DNA of 64,000 nt from the NCBI GenBank assembly GCA_016791445.1, contig JAEUMP010000006.1:62001-126000 (forward strand), in the 5' to 3' direction. Made by a program: the position numbers and the translations under genes. The notes beneath the pieces were generated by a model. That model was given only the letters and a program-made list of their open reading frames with translations. It did no database searches and was not told the DNA's origin. Shown one piece after another: positions 1-7,472 of this stretch (its first letter is position 1; each line of letters opens with the position of its first letter). The stretch is from Hyphomonadaceae bacterium. GTDB taxonomy: Bacteria; Pseudomonadota; Alphaproteobacteria; Caulobacterales; Aquidulcibacteraceae.

Positions 1-1061
1 CTTGTCGTTCGCCCAAGCGCGTCCTGATCGGAGGTGATGGCGCTCAGTCCAGCGTCAAAGGTGACCACACGGCTATGAGACAGCGGATCGGTGATCGTGG
101 TTGTCGATCCGCTGTAGGAATAGCCCCAGCTTGACCCGCCGACATTGACCGCACTGACCTTCCCGCTGCTGTAGCTGACAGTGACCGTGTTCGACCCGCT
201 GGTCGGCGGGCGTATTCCGGTGAGATCGCCACTCGAAAATGTGTAGCGGGTCGTCTGACTCAATGAGTCAGTCACCGTCTGCACATTCGCGCCATCCGTG
301 CCGAAGGTGAGCGTCGGCCACGTCCCTGTCAGACCGGAACAGCTGTTCGTCGTCGGATCGCACCACTGCTCGGAATTGTTGAGAGCCGTGACCTTGACGA
401 GATTGAGCCCCGTCGCATCGGCATTGCTCGTTTGGTACTCGAATTTGAGCTGGTAGCCGAAGGATGTCTGAAGGGATTGAATGCGTCTCGCTGAAAATCC
501 CGACCCTGAGAGCAATGTATAGGTGAAGGTCGTCACCATCCCGTTCGGCGAGGTGACCGTCGTCGGTAAACCCTCATTGGCCTGCAAAGGCTGACTTGTG
601 GCAAGCGCCTTGTCGAAGATTGCTACGGCGCCATCGCGGGTCGTGTAGGTGTATTTTTGCGTGCCGGAATTGAAGCTGAGCGTGCCACCCCAAAATTCTA
701 CTGGCGAAAATTGCCCAAAAGAGAGGATGAAGTTGCTCGAACTCCCGAACAGCGTGACCGTGTATTGTCCGGACGAGCTGTCGTAATTGATGCCGCTCGC
801 AGTGTTGTCACGCCATGCATCCGAGATGCTGTCGTAGTAACGCCCATAGGCCAATCCGCCATTGCCGGGCTGACCGATGGATATCGTGGGCGTTGCGGCA
901 TTGAACGCGCCGGTCGTCACATCGACGCCATTCTCGTCGACATTCGACCGCACGGGCGGCGGCGTAATGGATTGCGCATGCGCGATGCCCGTCGCGCTCA
1001 CCGTCGCCAAAAGGAAAGTGCGGGACGCAATGCGTCCCCATGCTGACCGATGTCCCACCAC
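1..1061 (-). CDS. RHS/YD-repeat secreted protein, N-terminal part (runs off left edge)
   Basis: The minus strand is open from about 1061 to the window edge with no stop, so only the N-terminal ~350 residues are here. The protein starts at one of several in-frame GTG codons (1067, 1061 or 1058; an AAGG lies just upstream) and no ATG is available near the start. A short signal peptide ending AHAQ is followed by a segment typical of RHS-repeat proteins: VDVTTGAF, then a beta-rich stretch, then SEQWCDPTTNSCSGL-TGTWP, a cysteine-pair motif I recognise from secreted RHS proteins of sphingomonads and relatives. RHS proteins form large hollow beta shells that often enclose a C-terminal toxin or effector. 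The toxin end, if any, lies outside the window. It is divergent from the YD/Ig protein at 1212, so the two may share a promoter region. The RHS family call is fairly firm; the role is inferred. Confidence 0.75.
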   Translation of the reverse strand, partial: MVGHRSAWGRIASRTFLLATVSATGIAHAQSITPPPVRSNVDENGVDVTTGAFNAATPTISIGQPGNGGLAYGRYYDSISDAWRDNTASGINYDSSSGQYTVTLFGSSSNFILSFGQFSPVEFWGGTLSFNSGTQKYTYTTRDGAVAIFDKALATSQPLQANEGLPTTVTSPNGMVTTFTYTLLSGSGFSARRIQSLQTSFGYQLKFEYQTSNADATGLNLVKVTALNNSEQWCDPTTNSCSGLTGTWPTLTFGTDGANVQTVTDSLSQTTRYTFSSGDLTGIRPPTSGSNTVTVSYSSGKVSAVNVGGSSWGYSYSGSTTTITDPLSHSRVVTFDAGLSAITSDQDALGRTT

Positions 1062-1211
1062 AGCCACCCTTGTTGTCCTTGACAGCGATTAGGTTGCAGC
1101 GTTTCGTTGGAGTCAATCGGGTGTGGGACTCTGATCAGAATTTAACGATCACGCGACATAGGCGCCGACGCAGCAATTGCGTATGTCGCGATGTCATTCG
1201 GTGGGCGGGAC

Positions 1212-2645
1212 ATGAAATCACTTTCTCGACGCGCAGCGCTTGAGCAGAGCATCGGCAGCGTTCTTGTCGCGCTGCTTGCCGGCGGATCGTTCGCACGCGC
1301 GCAATCATCGCTGCAATACGAGTACGACGAACTCGGTCGCTTGAAAAAAGTCACTTATCCGAGCGGCGCGGTGACGACCTACGCCTACGACGCCGCGGGC
1401 AATCGCACGACGGTGACGCCGCCGACGCTCCCCACAGGGACACTTGGTGCAAGTCCAGGCTCCATCACGATCGGCGCGTCCTCCACGCTGACGTGGACGG
1501 CGTCGAACGCAACGAGTGCGTCCATCAACAATGGCGTCGGCAGCGTCTCGCCCACCGGCGGCTCGGTGTCGGTGTCGCCCTCCGCCACGACCACCTACAC
1601 GCTCACGCTTACGGGCCCCGGAGGTTCGGCTGCGAGCTCGCCGCAAACGACGGTGACCGTGACGCCGCCGCCCGCCCCCACCGGCACATTCACGGCGTCG
1701 CCGACATCGATTTCTCCGGGCGGTTCGTCCACGCTCAGCTGGACCAGTGCGAACGCAACGAGCGCGTCCATCGACAACGGAATTGGCAGTGTCACGCCGG
1801 TCTCGGGCGGATCGGTGTCTGTCTCTCCATCCGCCACCACAACCTACACGCTGACGCTCGCCGGCGCGGGCGGCACGATCACAAAGCAAGCGACGGTGAC
1901 GGTTGCGCCGCCCGTCTTCTCCGCCACCATCGCCGTGACGGGCTCAGGCCCCGTCAATCTGCGGACGCTCGCCAACAGCAATGGCTATAACGGCGCCATG
2001 AACGCGAACGTCGTCTTCCAGGTGGGAAGCGGCGTGACGATCACGGGCGCTGCGGGCGCCCCAGATGGCGGGATCGCCATCGATTCCGGCACATGGCCCA
2101 GCGGCTACACGATCACGGTCGCACTTCAGGTGACCGGCTCCGTGCTGGGTGGCGGCGGCATCGGCGGAACGGGCGGCGGTGAAGGCGATGGCGAAAATGG
2201 CGGCAAGGGCGGCGACGCCGTTTATTGTCGCCTGCCGATGTCGGTGACTGTGAACAGCGGCGGCGCCATCAAATCCGGCGGCGGGGGCGGGGGAGGCGGC
2301 GGCGCGGGCGATATAGCGCCGCCCAATCCGGACCCGCAGACACGCGGCGGCGGCGGTGGCGGCGGCGGGGCGCCGAACGGTCCCGCGGGTTCGGCCGGCG
2401 CCGGCACCATCATCGGCGGCCTCAACGGAAATGCGGGCACGACAGGGGGCGGCGGCGCCGGCGCGGGGAGTTCGGGAACGGCGGGCGCGGGCGGCGCAGG
2501 CGGCAACTACGCCACAAACGGCTCCTTGGGCGGCAACGGCAGCTACAGCCGGGGCAATGGCGGCGTCGCGGGCTACGCCATCCGCAAGAACGGCCACACC
2601 GTCACCGTGACCAACAACGGCACGATCACCGGCACGCAGGGCTGA
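1212..2645 (+). CDS. Secreted YD-repeat / Ig-like / polyglycine-rich adhesin-like protein
   Basis: A signal peptide (MKSLSRRAAL to about ARAQ) favours the ATG at 1212 over the in-frame ATG at 1191. The mature protein (about 445 residues) has three parts. First comes one YD-repeat pair (YEYDELGRL, then YAYDAAGNR), the hallmark of RHS shells. Next are two near-identical Ig-like domains of about 80 residues that share SATTTYTLTL. Last is a ~160-residue C-terminal region packed with glycine runs (GGGGGGGGG, GGGGGGG, GNGG) interleaved with beta-like strands. The glycine-rich region resembles the polyglycine sandwich of phage Gp38 tail adhesins; this is my inference from composition and strand spacing, not a database result. 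It lies divergent from the RHS gene at the left edge. A surface adhesin or receptor-binding protein is the likeliest role. A toxin is less likely, because no catalytic motif is visible. Confidence 0.7.
   Translation: MKSLSRRAALEQSIGSVLVALLAGGSFARAQSSLQYEYDELGRLKKVTYPSGAVTTYAYDAAGNRTTVTPPTLPTGTLGASPGSITIGASSTLTWTASNATSASINNGVGSVSPTGGSVSVSPSATTTYTLTLTGPGGSAASSPQTTVTVTPPPAPTGTFTASPTSISPGGSSTLSWTSANATSASIDNGIGSVTPVSGGSVSVSPSATTTYTLTLAGAGGTITKQATVTVAPPVFSATIAVTGSGPVNLRTLANSNGYNGAMNANVVFQVGSGVTITGAAGAPDGGIAIDSGTWPSGYTITVALQVTGSVLGGGGIGGTGGGEGDGENGGKGGDAVYCRLPMSVTVNSGGAIKSGGGGGGGGGAGDIAPPNPDPQTRGGGGGGGGAPNGPAGSAGAGTIIGGLNGNAGTTGGGGAGAGSSGTAGAGGAGGNYATNGSLGGNGSYSRGNGGVAGYAIRKNGHTVTVTNNGTITGTQG
1431..1913 (+). 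repeat. Tandem duplication encoding two Ig-like domains
   Basis: Two in-frame units of roughly 240 bp (about 1431-1676 and 1677-1913) encode homologous Ig-like domains that both begin PTGT and contain the strand TTTYTLTL. Several short DNA stretches are nearly identical between units, which points to duplication inside the gene. Confidence 0.8.
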
Positions 2646-3263
2646 CGGAAACGCCCGAGGCGCCGGGTGAGGATCTCGCCTCGATCCACGAAGCGCTCAC
2701 CCGCGCGCTCGTTCGTCTCGGCGTGAAGGTCGGCGCAGACGATCCCGATTTCGGGCGCGCGTGCGCGGCGCTCGACAGGCTTAACGATCATCTGTCCCGG
2801 CTGCCGCCCACCGAAGGCCCCGGCCGACCGCCCGCCTCGCCAGCCCCAATCGACGCGCGCGCCCCCGGCCCCGTCTCGAACCTCACGCCGGGCCGCCCCG
2901 CCCCCGACGCCAGCCCGGCCCATTTGACCCATTTTGGGTTTTCAGGGGGACGGCCCGCCCTTGGCCTGCGACGGGGCCGAGGCCCCCTGCCCCTGCCGAC
3001 GCGCCTCAACCGCGCCCAGCGCCGCCTGAGGCCGTTTAACGGCCCGTTTCAGGGGCCGGGCGTCGCCCGGCTCAGCGCCCGCCCGCCGGCAACATTGCCG
3101 ATTTGTAACCTTTCGCCGCCCCGGTCGACGGCGGCTCAGGGCGGGCCTTCGCGCTCCAAACTCCTTGTGCGCCATGGGTTTCGCCGCAACTTAGCGACTT
3201 GACCTGCCCAGTACCCATCGGTACGAGGCAAGCCCACCTGCCTTTCATTACCGATTGTTAATC
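2646..3263. other. 618-bp gap without a convincing gene
   Basis: No ATG/GTG-initiated gene with convincing protein character is seen. The first ~180 bp (2643-2825) read on the plus strand as a plausible helical segment (LASIHEALTRALVRLG ... ACAALDRLNDHLSRLP). It overlaps the TGA of the preceding gene, but the only possible start is a CTG at 2643, so it is either a non-canonically initiated small gene or a remnant. From about 2830 onward the DNA is proline/arginine-coding in every frame and looks non-coding. A 15-bp imperfect palindrome (GGCCGTTTAACGGCC) lies at 3030-3044. The last 80 bp upstream of the integrase are less GC-rich and would be the expected position for its promoter and one attachment site, though I found no repeat of the tRNA end there. 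Confidence 0.4.
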
Positions 3264-4532
3264 ATGCCAAGTCACATCAAGAAGCTCACGGCGCTCTCCG
3301 TCGCCAGCCTGAAAAAGCCCGGCCTCTACGGGGATGGCGACGGCCTCTTCCTGCAGGTCACCGTCGGCAAGAAGGGGGCGGTCCGTAAGAGTTGGGTCGT
3401 CCGGTTCAGGATCCCCGGCCCAGAAGGAAAAGTCCGGAACCGCCGGGGCGAAGAAATCGCCAAGACCTTCGAGATGGGGTTGGGTCCGGCAAACCATGTG
3501 AGCCTCCAGACTGCCCGAGAGGAGGCCGCTAAGGCGAAGGCGCTGGCCGCCCAGTGCATCAATCCGATCCTGCATCGTGATCAGGAACGCCAGAAGCGTG
3601 CGGAGGCGGTTGCCAAGGCGGTCACCTTCTCGGAGGCGGCAGAACGGTTCCTGTCCGCGCACGAACCTTCCTGGCGCAATGACAAGCATCGCGACCAGTG
3701 GCGTACCACCCTCGCGACCTATGTCGAACCGGTCTTCGGCAAGGTCGATGTGGCGGCGGTGACCGTCGATCACGTTCTGAAAGTCATCGAGCCGATCTGG
3801 CAGACGAAGACCGAAACGGCGAGCCGCGTGCGCTCACGCATCGAACGCATTCTGGACTGGGCGAAAGCGCGCGGCCTGCGGTCGACAGAGAACCCAGCCC
3901 GCTGGCGCGGCCATCTGGAGTTCACGCTGCCTCGGCAAGGCGATCTGAAAAAGGTGAAACACCACGCCGCACTGCCCTATGTGGAGATGCCGACATTCAT
4001 GAAGCGTTTGCGTGCTCGCGACGGTATCGGTGCGCGCGCCCTCGAGTTCACGATTCTGACCGCTGCGCGCACCGGCGAGACAGTCGGCGCCCGTTGGCGC
4101 GAAATCGATCTCGAGAAGCGGGTGTGGCTCATTCCGGCCGAGCGCATGAAGGCCAAGCGTGCGCACCGTGTGCCTTTGACCAGCGCCGCTCTTGCCGTGT
4201 TGAAGCCGCTACGCCTCGATCGCGGCGACGACGACTTTGTGTTTCCCGGCCTCGATATGAAAAAAGCGCTGTCGACTGCCACCATGGCCAAGACGCTCGC
4301 GACGCTGCGCGACGACTGCACCGTGCACGGCTTCCGGTCCAGCTTCAGAGAGTGGGTCTCGGAATCCACCACCTTCGACGGCCCGACTGCGGAAGCCGCG
4401 CTCGCACACGTCGTGGGCGACAAGGTCGAAGCCGCCTATCGACGTGGCGATCTCTTCGGCAAACGGCGTGAAATGATGGAGGCGTGGGCGCAGTATTGCG
4501 CGGCAGCCGCCCGCATCTCGAAACGCAAGTAG
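3264..4532 (+). CDS. int: P4-type tyrosine recombinase (integrase)
   Basis: This is a 422-residue site-specific recombinase that would integrate or excise the surrounding element. The N-terminal ~100 residues (GLYGDGDGLFLQVT) match the DUF4102-type arm-binding domain of P4-family integrases. A SAM-like core-binding domain spans about 120-210, and the catalytic domain about 235-400. Catalytic residues are visible: R269 in TAARTGE, H355 and R358 in HGFRSSFR, H382 in AHVVGD, and nucleophile Y392 in AAYRRGD. The ATG at 3264 is preferred to an upstream TTG at 3255. The stop abuts, without overlap, the convergent XRE gene at 4533. Length and motifs look intact, so it is probably active. tRNA-Ser at 8584 is its most plausible target, although integrases usually lie beside the tRNA rather than at the far end. 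Confidence 0.9.
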   Translation: MPSHIKKLTALSVASLKKPGLYGDGDGLFLQVTVGKKGAVRKSWVVRFRIPGPEGKVRNRRGEEIAKTFEMGLGPANHVSLQTAREEAAKAKALAAQCINPILHRDQERQKRAEAVAKAVTFSEAAERFLSAHEPSWRNDKHRDQWRTTLATYVEPVFGKVDVAAVTVDHVLKVIEPIWQTKTETASRVRSRIERILDWAKARGLRSTENPARWRGHLEFTLPRQGDLKKVKHHAALPYVEMPTFMKRLRARDGIGARALEFTILTAARTGETVGARWREIDLEKRVWLIPAERMKAKRAHRVPLTSAALAVLKPLRLDRGDDDFVFPGLDMKKALSTATMAKTLATLRDDCTVHGFRSSFREWVSESTTFDGPTAEAALAHVVGDKVEAAYRRGDLFGKRREMMEAWAQYCAAAARISKRK

Positions 4533-4799
4533 TCAGCGCCGTTTGCGCAGCTCCGTCGCGCAATCGACAAGGAAGTCGGCAAGGTCGACTTTCAGCGCCG
4601 CGAGAACGTCGGCGAGTTCAACAATATCCAGGCGCTTCTCAAGGGTCTCGATCTTCGCGACATAGCTTGCCGGTCGTTTAAGGCGAGCTGCGACGTCCCT
4701 CTGGGAAAGCAGGGCGGCCTTTCGGCGCTCCACGAGAAGCGCCACCACGCGGACGTACCGCGGATCATGAAGAGATGAGGGACGACGATGAGCAGGCAT
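4533..4799 (-). CDS. Small XRE-family helix-turn-helix regulator
   Basis: An 88-residue protein is read from the ATG at 4799. After a short N-terminus, a Cro/CI-type helix-turn-helix fills most of the chain (LSQRDVAARLKRPASYVAKIE), and a final helix (ADVLAALKVDLADFL) follows. The core 'LSQ..vA..l..p.syv.kiE' pattern is typical of XRE repressors. It is convergent with the integrase, sharing no bases, and likely acts as the element's repressor or copy-number regulator by analogy with other small integrative elements. The open frame extends upstream to 4976, but that part is low-complexity and lacks regulator character, so the shorter start is chosen. Confidence 0.75.
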   Translation of the reverse strand: MPAHRRPSSLHDPRYVRVVALLVERRKAALLSQRDVAARLKRPASYVAKIETLEKRLDIVELADVLAALKVDLADFLVDCATELRKRR

Positions 4800-4975
4800 A
4801 TGGCCCGTCGCCGGTAAACCGTGTCCCTGTTGCTCCCAGTGTGGGAGCAGATAAACTTGGCATGACGGGCGCTTGGGGCCGCCTGTTGGGGGCGACAGTC
4901 CTGATTGCCGAGACCGGCATGTGCCGGCGGCGCTGATCTGGCGCTGGAACCTTTGGTCCCCATCAGGAGGCGGCA

Positions 4976-5650
4976 ATGTCCGATGAGATTTCCAAGGCCG
5001 TGCAGCGACACCTGGAACTGCGCGCTGCAGCGGCAGGCATGCGCGCTGACGCCCGTCGCGAGCAAAGACGTGAGGAACGCCGCGCGCAACGAGAACGCGA
5101 TAAGCTAGAGCGCGTGGAGCGGGGTGAAGCTGGGGCTGCTCCCGGCGGATGCCTGAAGGTCATGGCGGTGACGACCGCCTGCATCGCAACGATCCTCATC
5201 TTGTTGATCGTGCTCGTCATGGTGGCGCCAAAGGAAGACGTCCCGAAGGCGGCGCCCGAACAACCCGCGAAGCAAGCGGCGCCCGCCAAGGCAGCAGCGG
5301 TAGCGCCGCCTGAACAACCCGTTCAAGCGCCGGGTCCAGCTATCGCGCCCCCAGCAACGCCACCTTCAAGCGAAGACGTGACGCTTGTCCTCGATCGCGT
5401 TCAGCTTCCTTCACCATACGCGCCGAACGCCGTGGCGGTCGTGACCGTAACGAACTCGAGCGTCAGCACGATCCTCGTCCAGATCCACTGCAGGTTTGTC
5501 GCCGACGATGGCGCCTTGCTCGACAGCCCCTCGCGCAGCATCGAACTTGCAGCCGCCACATCTCGCGCGGAGGAGATTCCGGGCAAGACCGGCGACCATA
5601 TGTTCCGGACAACCTGCACATCGACAAGCGAGTCGCGGGCCATCCCGTAG
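4976..5650 (+). CDS. Single-pass membrane protein with coiled-coil and Pro/Ala linker, unknown function
   Basis: A protein of 224 residues with a strong Shine-Dalgarno (AGGAGGCGGCA just before the ATG). Residues 1-55 are highly charged and helical (RREQRREERRAQRERDK), likely a cytoplasmic coiled coil. A hydrophobic helix follows at about 63-84 (ATILILLIVLVMV), then a Pro/Ala-rich linker (about 88-130). The C-terminal ~90-residue beta-rich domain (VAVVTVTNSSVSTILVQIHCRF) would be outside the cytoplasmic membrane. I do not recognise the family. It lies between the XRE and VapE modules, on the opposite strand to both, so it may be cargo of the element. Confidence 0.65.
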   Translation: MSDEISKAVQRHLELRAAAAGMRADARREQRREERRAQRERDKLERVERGEAGAAPGGCLKVMAVTTACIATILILLIVLVMVAPKEDVPKAAPEQPAKQAAPAKAAAVAPPEQPVQAPGPAIAPPATPPSSEDVTLVLDRVQLPSPYAPNAVAVVTVTNSSVSTILVQIHCRFVADDGALLDSPSRSIELAAATSRAEEIPGKTGDHMFRTTCTSTSESRAIP

Positions 5651-5757
5651 ACGCGCCATTCCAGTTCCAAGTTCTAGAGCCGAAGACGTGCTTATTAGGG
5701 AGACTCTCGGGACTAGGAGAAGGAACATGACTCCGTGACTCGGCAGCCTCGCAAGGC

Positions 5758-5781
5758 GGTTACAGGGTTACGGGGTTACAG
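5758..5781. repeat. Three tandem 8-bp GGTTACRG repeats
   Basis: Three direct copies of GGTTAC occur at exact 8-bp spacing (GGTTACAG, GGTTACGG, GGTTACAG) in the 164-bp gap between two convergent genes. A long pyrimidine tract follows (5790-5820). The regular spacing resembles short iterons or an operator cluster, and the neighbouring VapE-like gene makes a replication-related site conceivable. No function is proven. Confidence 0.6.
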
Positions 5782-5814
5782 TGTGGTCTCCACTCTTTCC
5801 CTTTTCTCTTCTTC

Positions 5815-7032
5815 TTACTCTTCAACAGAGAGACGGAAGAAGCCGCGCTGCGCCTTGCCATCGAGCTTCACCGGGCCGCGGCGTTCATAGCCGAGCGCGG
5901 TCATCGCATCCAGAATGCGCCCATGCGCGATCGGCGTCAGCTCACGCGCCGTGAGGCGCAGCGTTTCGTGAATGCGGGCGTTCGAGATGAAGAGGCCGCC
6001 CTTGAAGGCGACGCCCTGCACACCGCGCAGCTCGTCGATCCACGGCTCGAAGACCATGTGCTTGCGCTGCAACGCTTCCGACGCGCCCCACAGCTCGCGC
6101 GGCAGTTCCAGCGGACCGAAGTCGGGCTCACGAGCGACGGCTTCCGCCCAGAGCTGGTCGATGTCGCGGATCAGGCGCGTGAGGCGCACTTGCGTCACCT
6201 TCACCGGCACGAAACGGCGATTGCCCGCGCGATCGAGCAGGAACTCGTCGCGGTCGACCGTCGCGATAAAGATCACCGAGCGACGGCGGTCGTCGCGTTC
6301 GCGCTCATAGGGACGGCGCAGGCGGTCTTCGACGCGCGAGATGAGCGCCTTGGTGCGTTGCACGTTCGCGGCCGTGTAGCCCGCCATGTCCGACAGCTCA
6401 TAGATGAAAACGCCGTCGAGCTGTTCGATCTGGCGATCATGCGAGACGCCGAGAAGGTCCGCATCCGAATGCCAGTGCGGGCGCACCGCGAGCGCGCGCA
6501 CGCCTTTCGACTTCTCGATGCCCGACTTGCCGCAAAGGGTCAGCACGAGGTCGTAGGGCGTGCCGGGTTTGAACGTGCGGCGCACCGCGGCGACCAAAGT
6601 GAGCGCGCTCATGGCGCGATTGAGCGGCGTGTCCTCGGCGCCAAAATAGTCGATGAGCCAGGAACCAAGACGCTCCACGCCGTCCCAATCGAGTCGCTTG
6701 AGATATTTCTTGACCGGATGGCGGCAGTTTTCGAAGCACAGAGCGTCGATCGCGTCCGCGAGCGGCTCCTTGCGAACGTCGAAGCCAAACGTCTCGCGGA
6801 TTTGCTGACGAAGAAGCGGGATGGTCTTGCGCGACACCTTGCGGTGCTTGCCGTCGGGCGTGACGTATTTCTTGCGGCTGGCGAAGGTGTCCAAACTGAA
6901 ACGGTAGCCCAAACGGGTCACCGCCGCGCGGGCGTTGCCATAGGTCGCCGCGCCGAAGCCATCGGGCCACGCACCATCGCCAGCTTCGGCAGGTTGCGTC
7001 TGCACGCCGATGGTGACGTTCACGTCAGTCAT
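5815..7032 (-). CDS. VapE/VirE-family P-loop protein (DUF5906-like helicase/primase-associated)
   Basis: A 405-residue protein of the virulence-associated E family, which is common in phages, satellites and genomic islands and thought to act as a superfamily-3-like ATPase in element replication. Family features include the N-terminal run leading to RLDWDGVERL and the hydrophobic strand DLVLTLCG. The Walker A region is GKSGIEKSK (residues 168-176), followed by a Walker B-like VFIYELSDM. C-terminal conserved parts include RNRRFVPV and EAV.REPD. The Walker A has Glu (E173) where most P-loops have Gly. No N-terminal primase domain is present, so a primase would have to be supplied elsewhere. It is the last gene of a three-gene operon; its start overlaps the preceding 50-residue gene by 8 bp. 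Confidence 0.85.
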   Translation of the reverse strand: MTDVNVTIGVQTQPAEAGDGAWPDGFGAATYGNARAAVTRLGYRFSLDTFASRKKYVTPDGKHRKVSRKTIPLLRQQIRETFGFDVRKEPLADAIDALCFENCRHPVKKYLKRLDWDGVERLGSWLIDYFGAEDTPLNRAMSALTLVAAVRRTFKPGTPYDLVLTLCGKSGIEKSKGVRALAVRPHWHSDADLLGVSHDRQIEQLDGVFIYELSDMAGYTAANVQRTKALISRVEDRLRRPYERERDDRRRSVIFIATVDRDEFLLDRAGNRRFVPVKVTQVRLTRLIRDIDQLWAEAVAREPDFGPLELPRELWGASEALQRKHMVFEPWIDELRGVQGVAFKGGLFISNARIHETLRLTARELTPIAHGRILDAMTALGYERRGPVKLDGKAQRGFFRLSVEE

Positions 7033-7177
7033 CGACCGGCTTCATCGGGAATTTCTGGCGCGCGAGGTACAGCAGGTCTTCGAGACGGCGGCCGAATTCG
7101 CCCGGCAGGATGCCCGGCTCGTTGCAGTCGTCGATCAGGCCCTCGATGTCGGGTTCGATCTCGTCGTGATTATTCAT
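7025..7177 (-). CDS. 50-residue acidic protein in the VapE operon
   Basis: A tiny frame beginning MNNHDEIEPDIEGLIDD, acidic in its first half and ending ARQKFPMKPVDD. It overlaps the AlpA-like gene upstream and the VapE gene downstream by 8 bp each, a chain typical of translational coupling. This is the main reason to believe it is real. The frame could start further upstream (to 7249), but that extension is arginine/serine-rich and reads as the shadow of the upstream gene. No family recognised. Confidence 0.55.
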   Translation of the reverse strand: MNNHDEIEPDIEGLIDDCNEPGILPGEFGRRLEDLLYLARQKFPMKPVDD

Positions 7178-7385
7178 CGCCACCGTCCTCCGTCTTTTTC
7201 TTCGCGTGGAGCGACTGGAGGAAGGCGATCGCGCTGGGCATGTAGACAAGCGACATGCGCGGCGAGGGATTGACGACGACGAAATGGCCCTTCTTGCGCC
7301 ATTCGTTGAACGTGGTGGCGCCGATGTCGATCAGTTTGCAGAAGGCCAGGCGGCGCATGTAGAGGGGGAGATCAGTGAGGTTCAT
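7170..7385 (-). CDS. AlpA/excisionase-like small DNA-binding protein
   Basis: A 71-residue protein beginning MNLTDLPLYM, with AAGG seven bases upstream of the ATG. The segment LAFCKLIDIGATTFNEWRKK followed by a basic wing-like stretch (VVVNPSPRMSLVYMP) fits the MerR/AlpA-type winged helix of excisionases and satellite activators. The C-terminus is lysine-rich. It is the first gene of the operon with the 50-residue protein and VapE (8-bp overlaps). In known satellites AlpA-like proteins activate integrase or replication genes; the same role here is inference. Confidence 0.65.
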   Translation of the reverse strand: MNLTDLPLYMRRLAFCKLIDIGATTFNEWRKKGHFVVVNPSPRMSLVYMPSAIAFLQSLHAKKKTEDGGDE

Positions 7386-7472
7386 GTCGCCTTGATACCG
7401 GCTCCAGCCGATACCGGGAGCAGGGGCGAAAACGATGGTCTGGCTCGCCTTCACCCCTCCCCCTTGAAACGG

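Noticed and set aside
2225-3202. 325-residue plus-strand frame that extends past the YD/Ig protein
   Set aside because: The first half is a shadow of the glycine-rich region and the second half is Pro/Arg-rich with no start codon of its own. Only the short stretch 2643-2825 could be coding, and this is noted in the gap entry.
3181-3263. Expected attL repeat of the tRNA-Ser 3' end
   Set aside because: I searched by eye for GGATTCGAACCC-like sequence around 3.2 kb and to its left and found none, so no attachment-site pair is claimed.
4799-4976. N-terminal extension of the XRE frame up to 4976
   Set aside because: The extension is low-complexity (GDQRFQRQIS, PPTGGPKRP) and overlaps the Shine-Dalgarno of the opposite gene; the start at 4799 fits the HTH family better.
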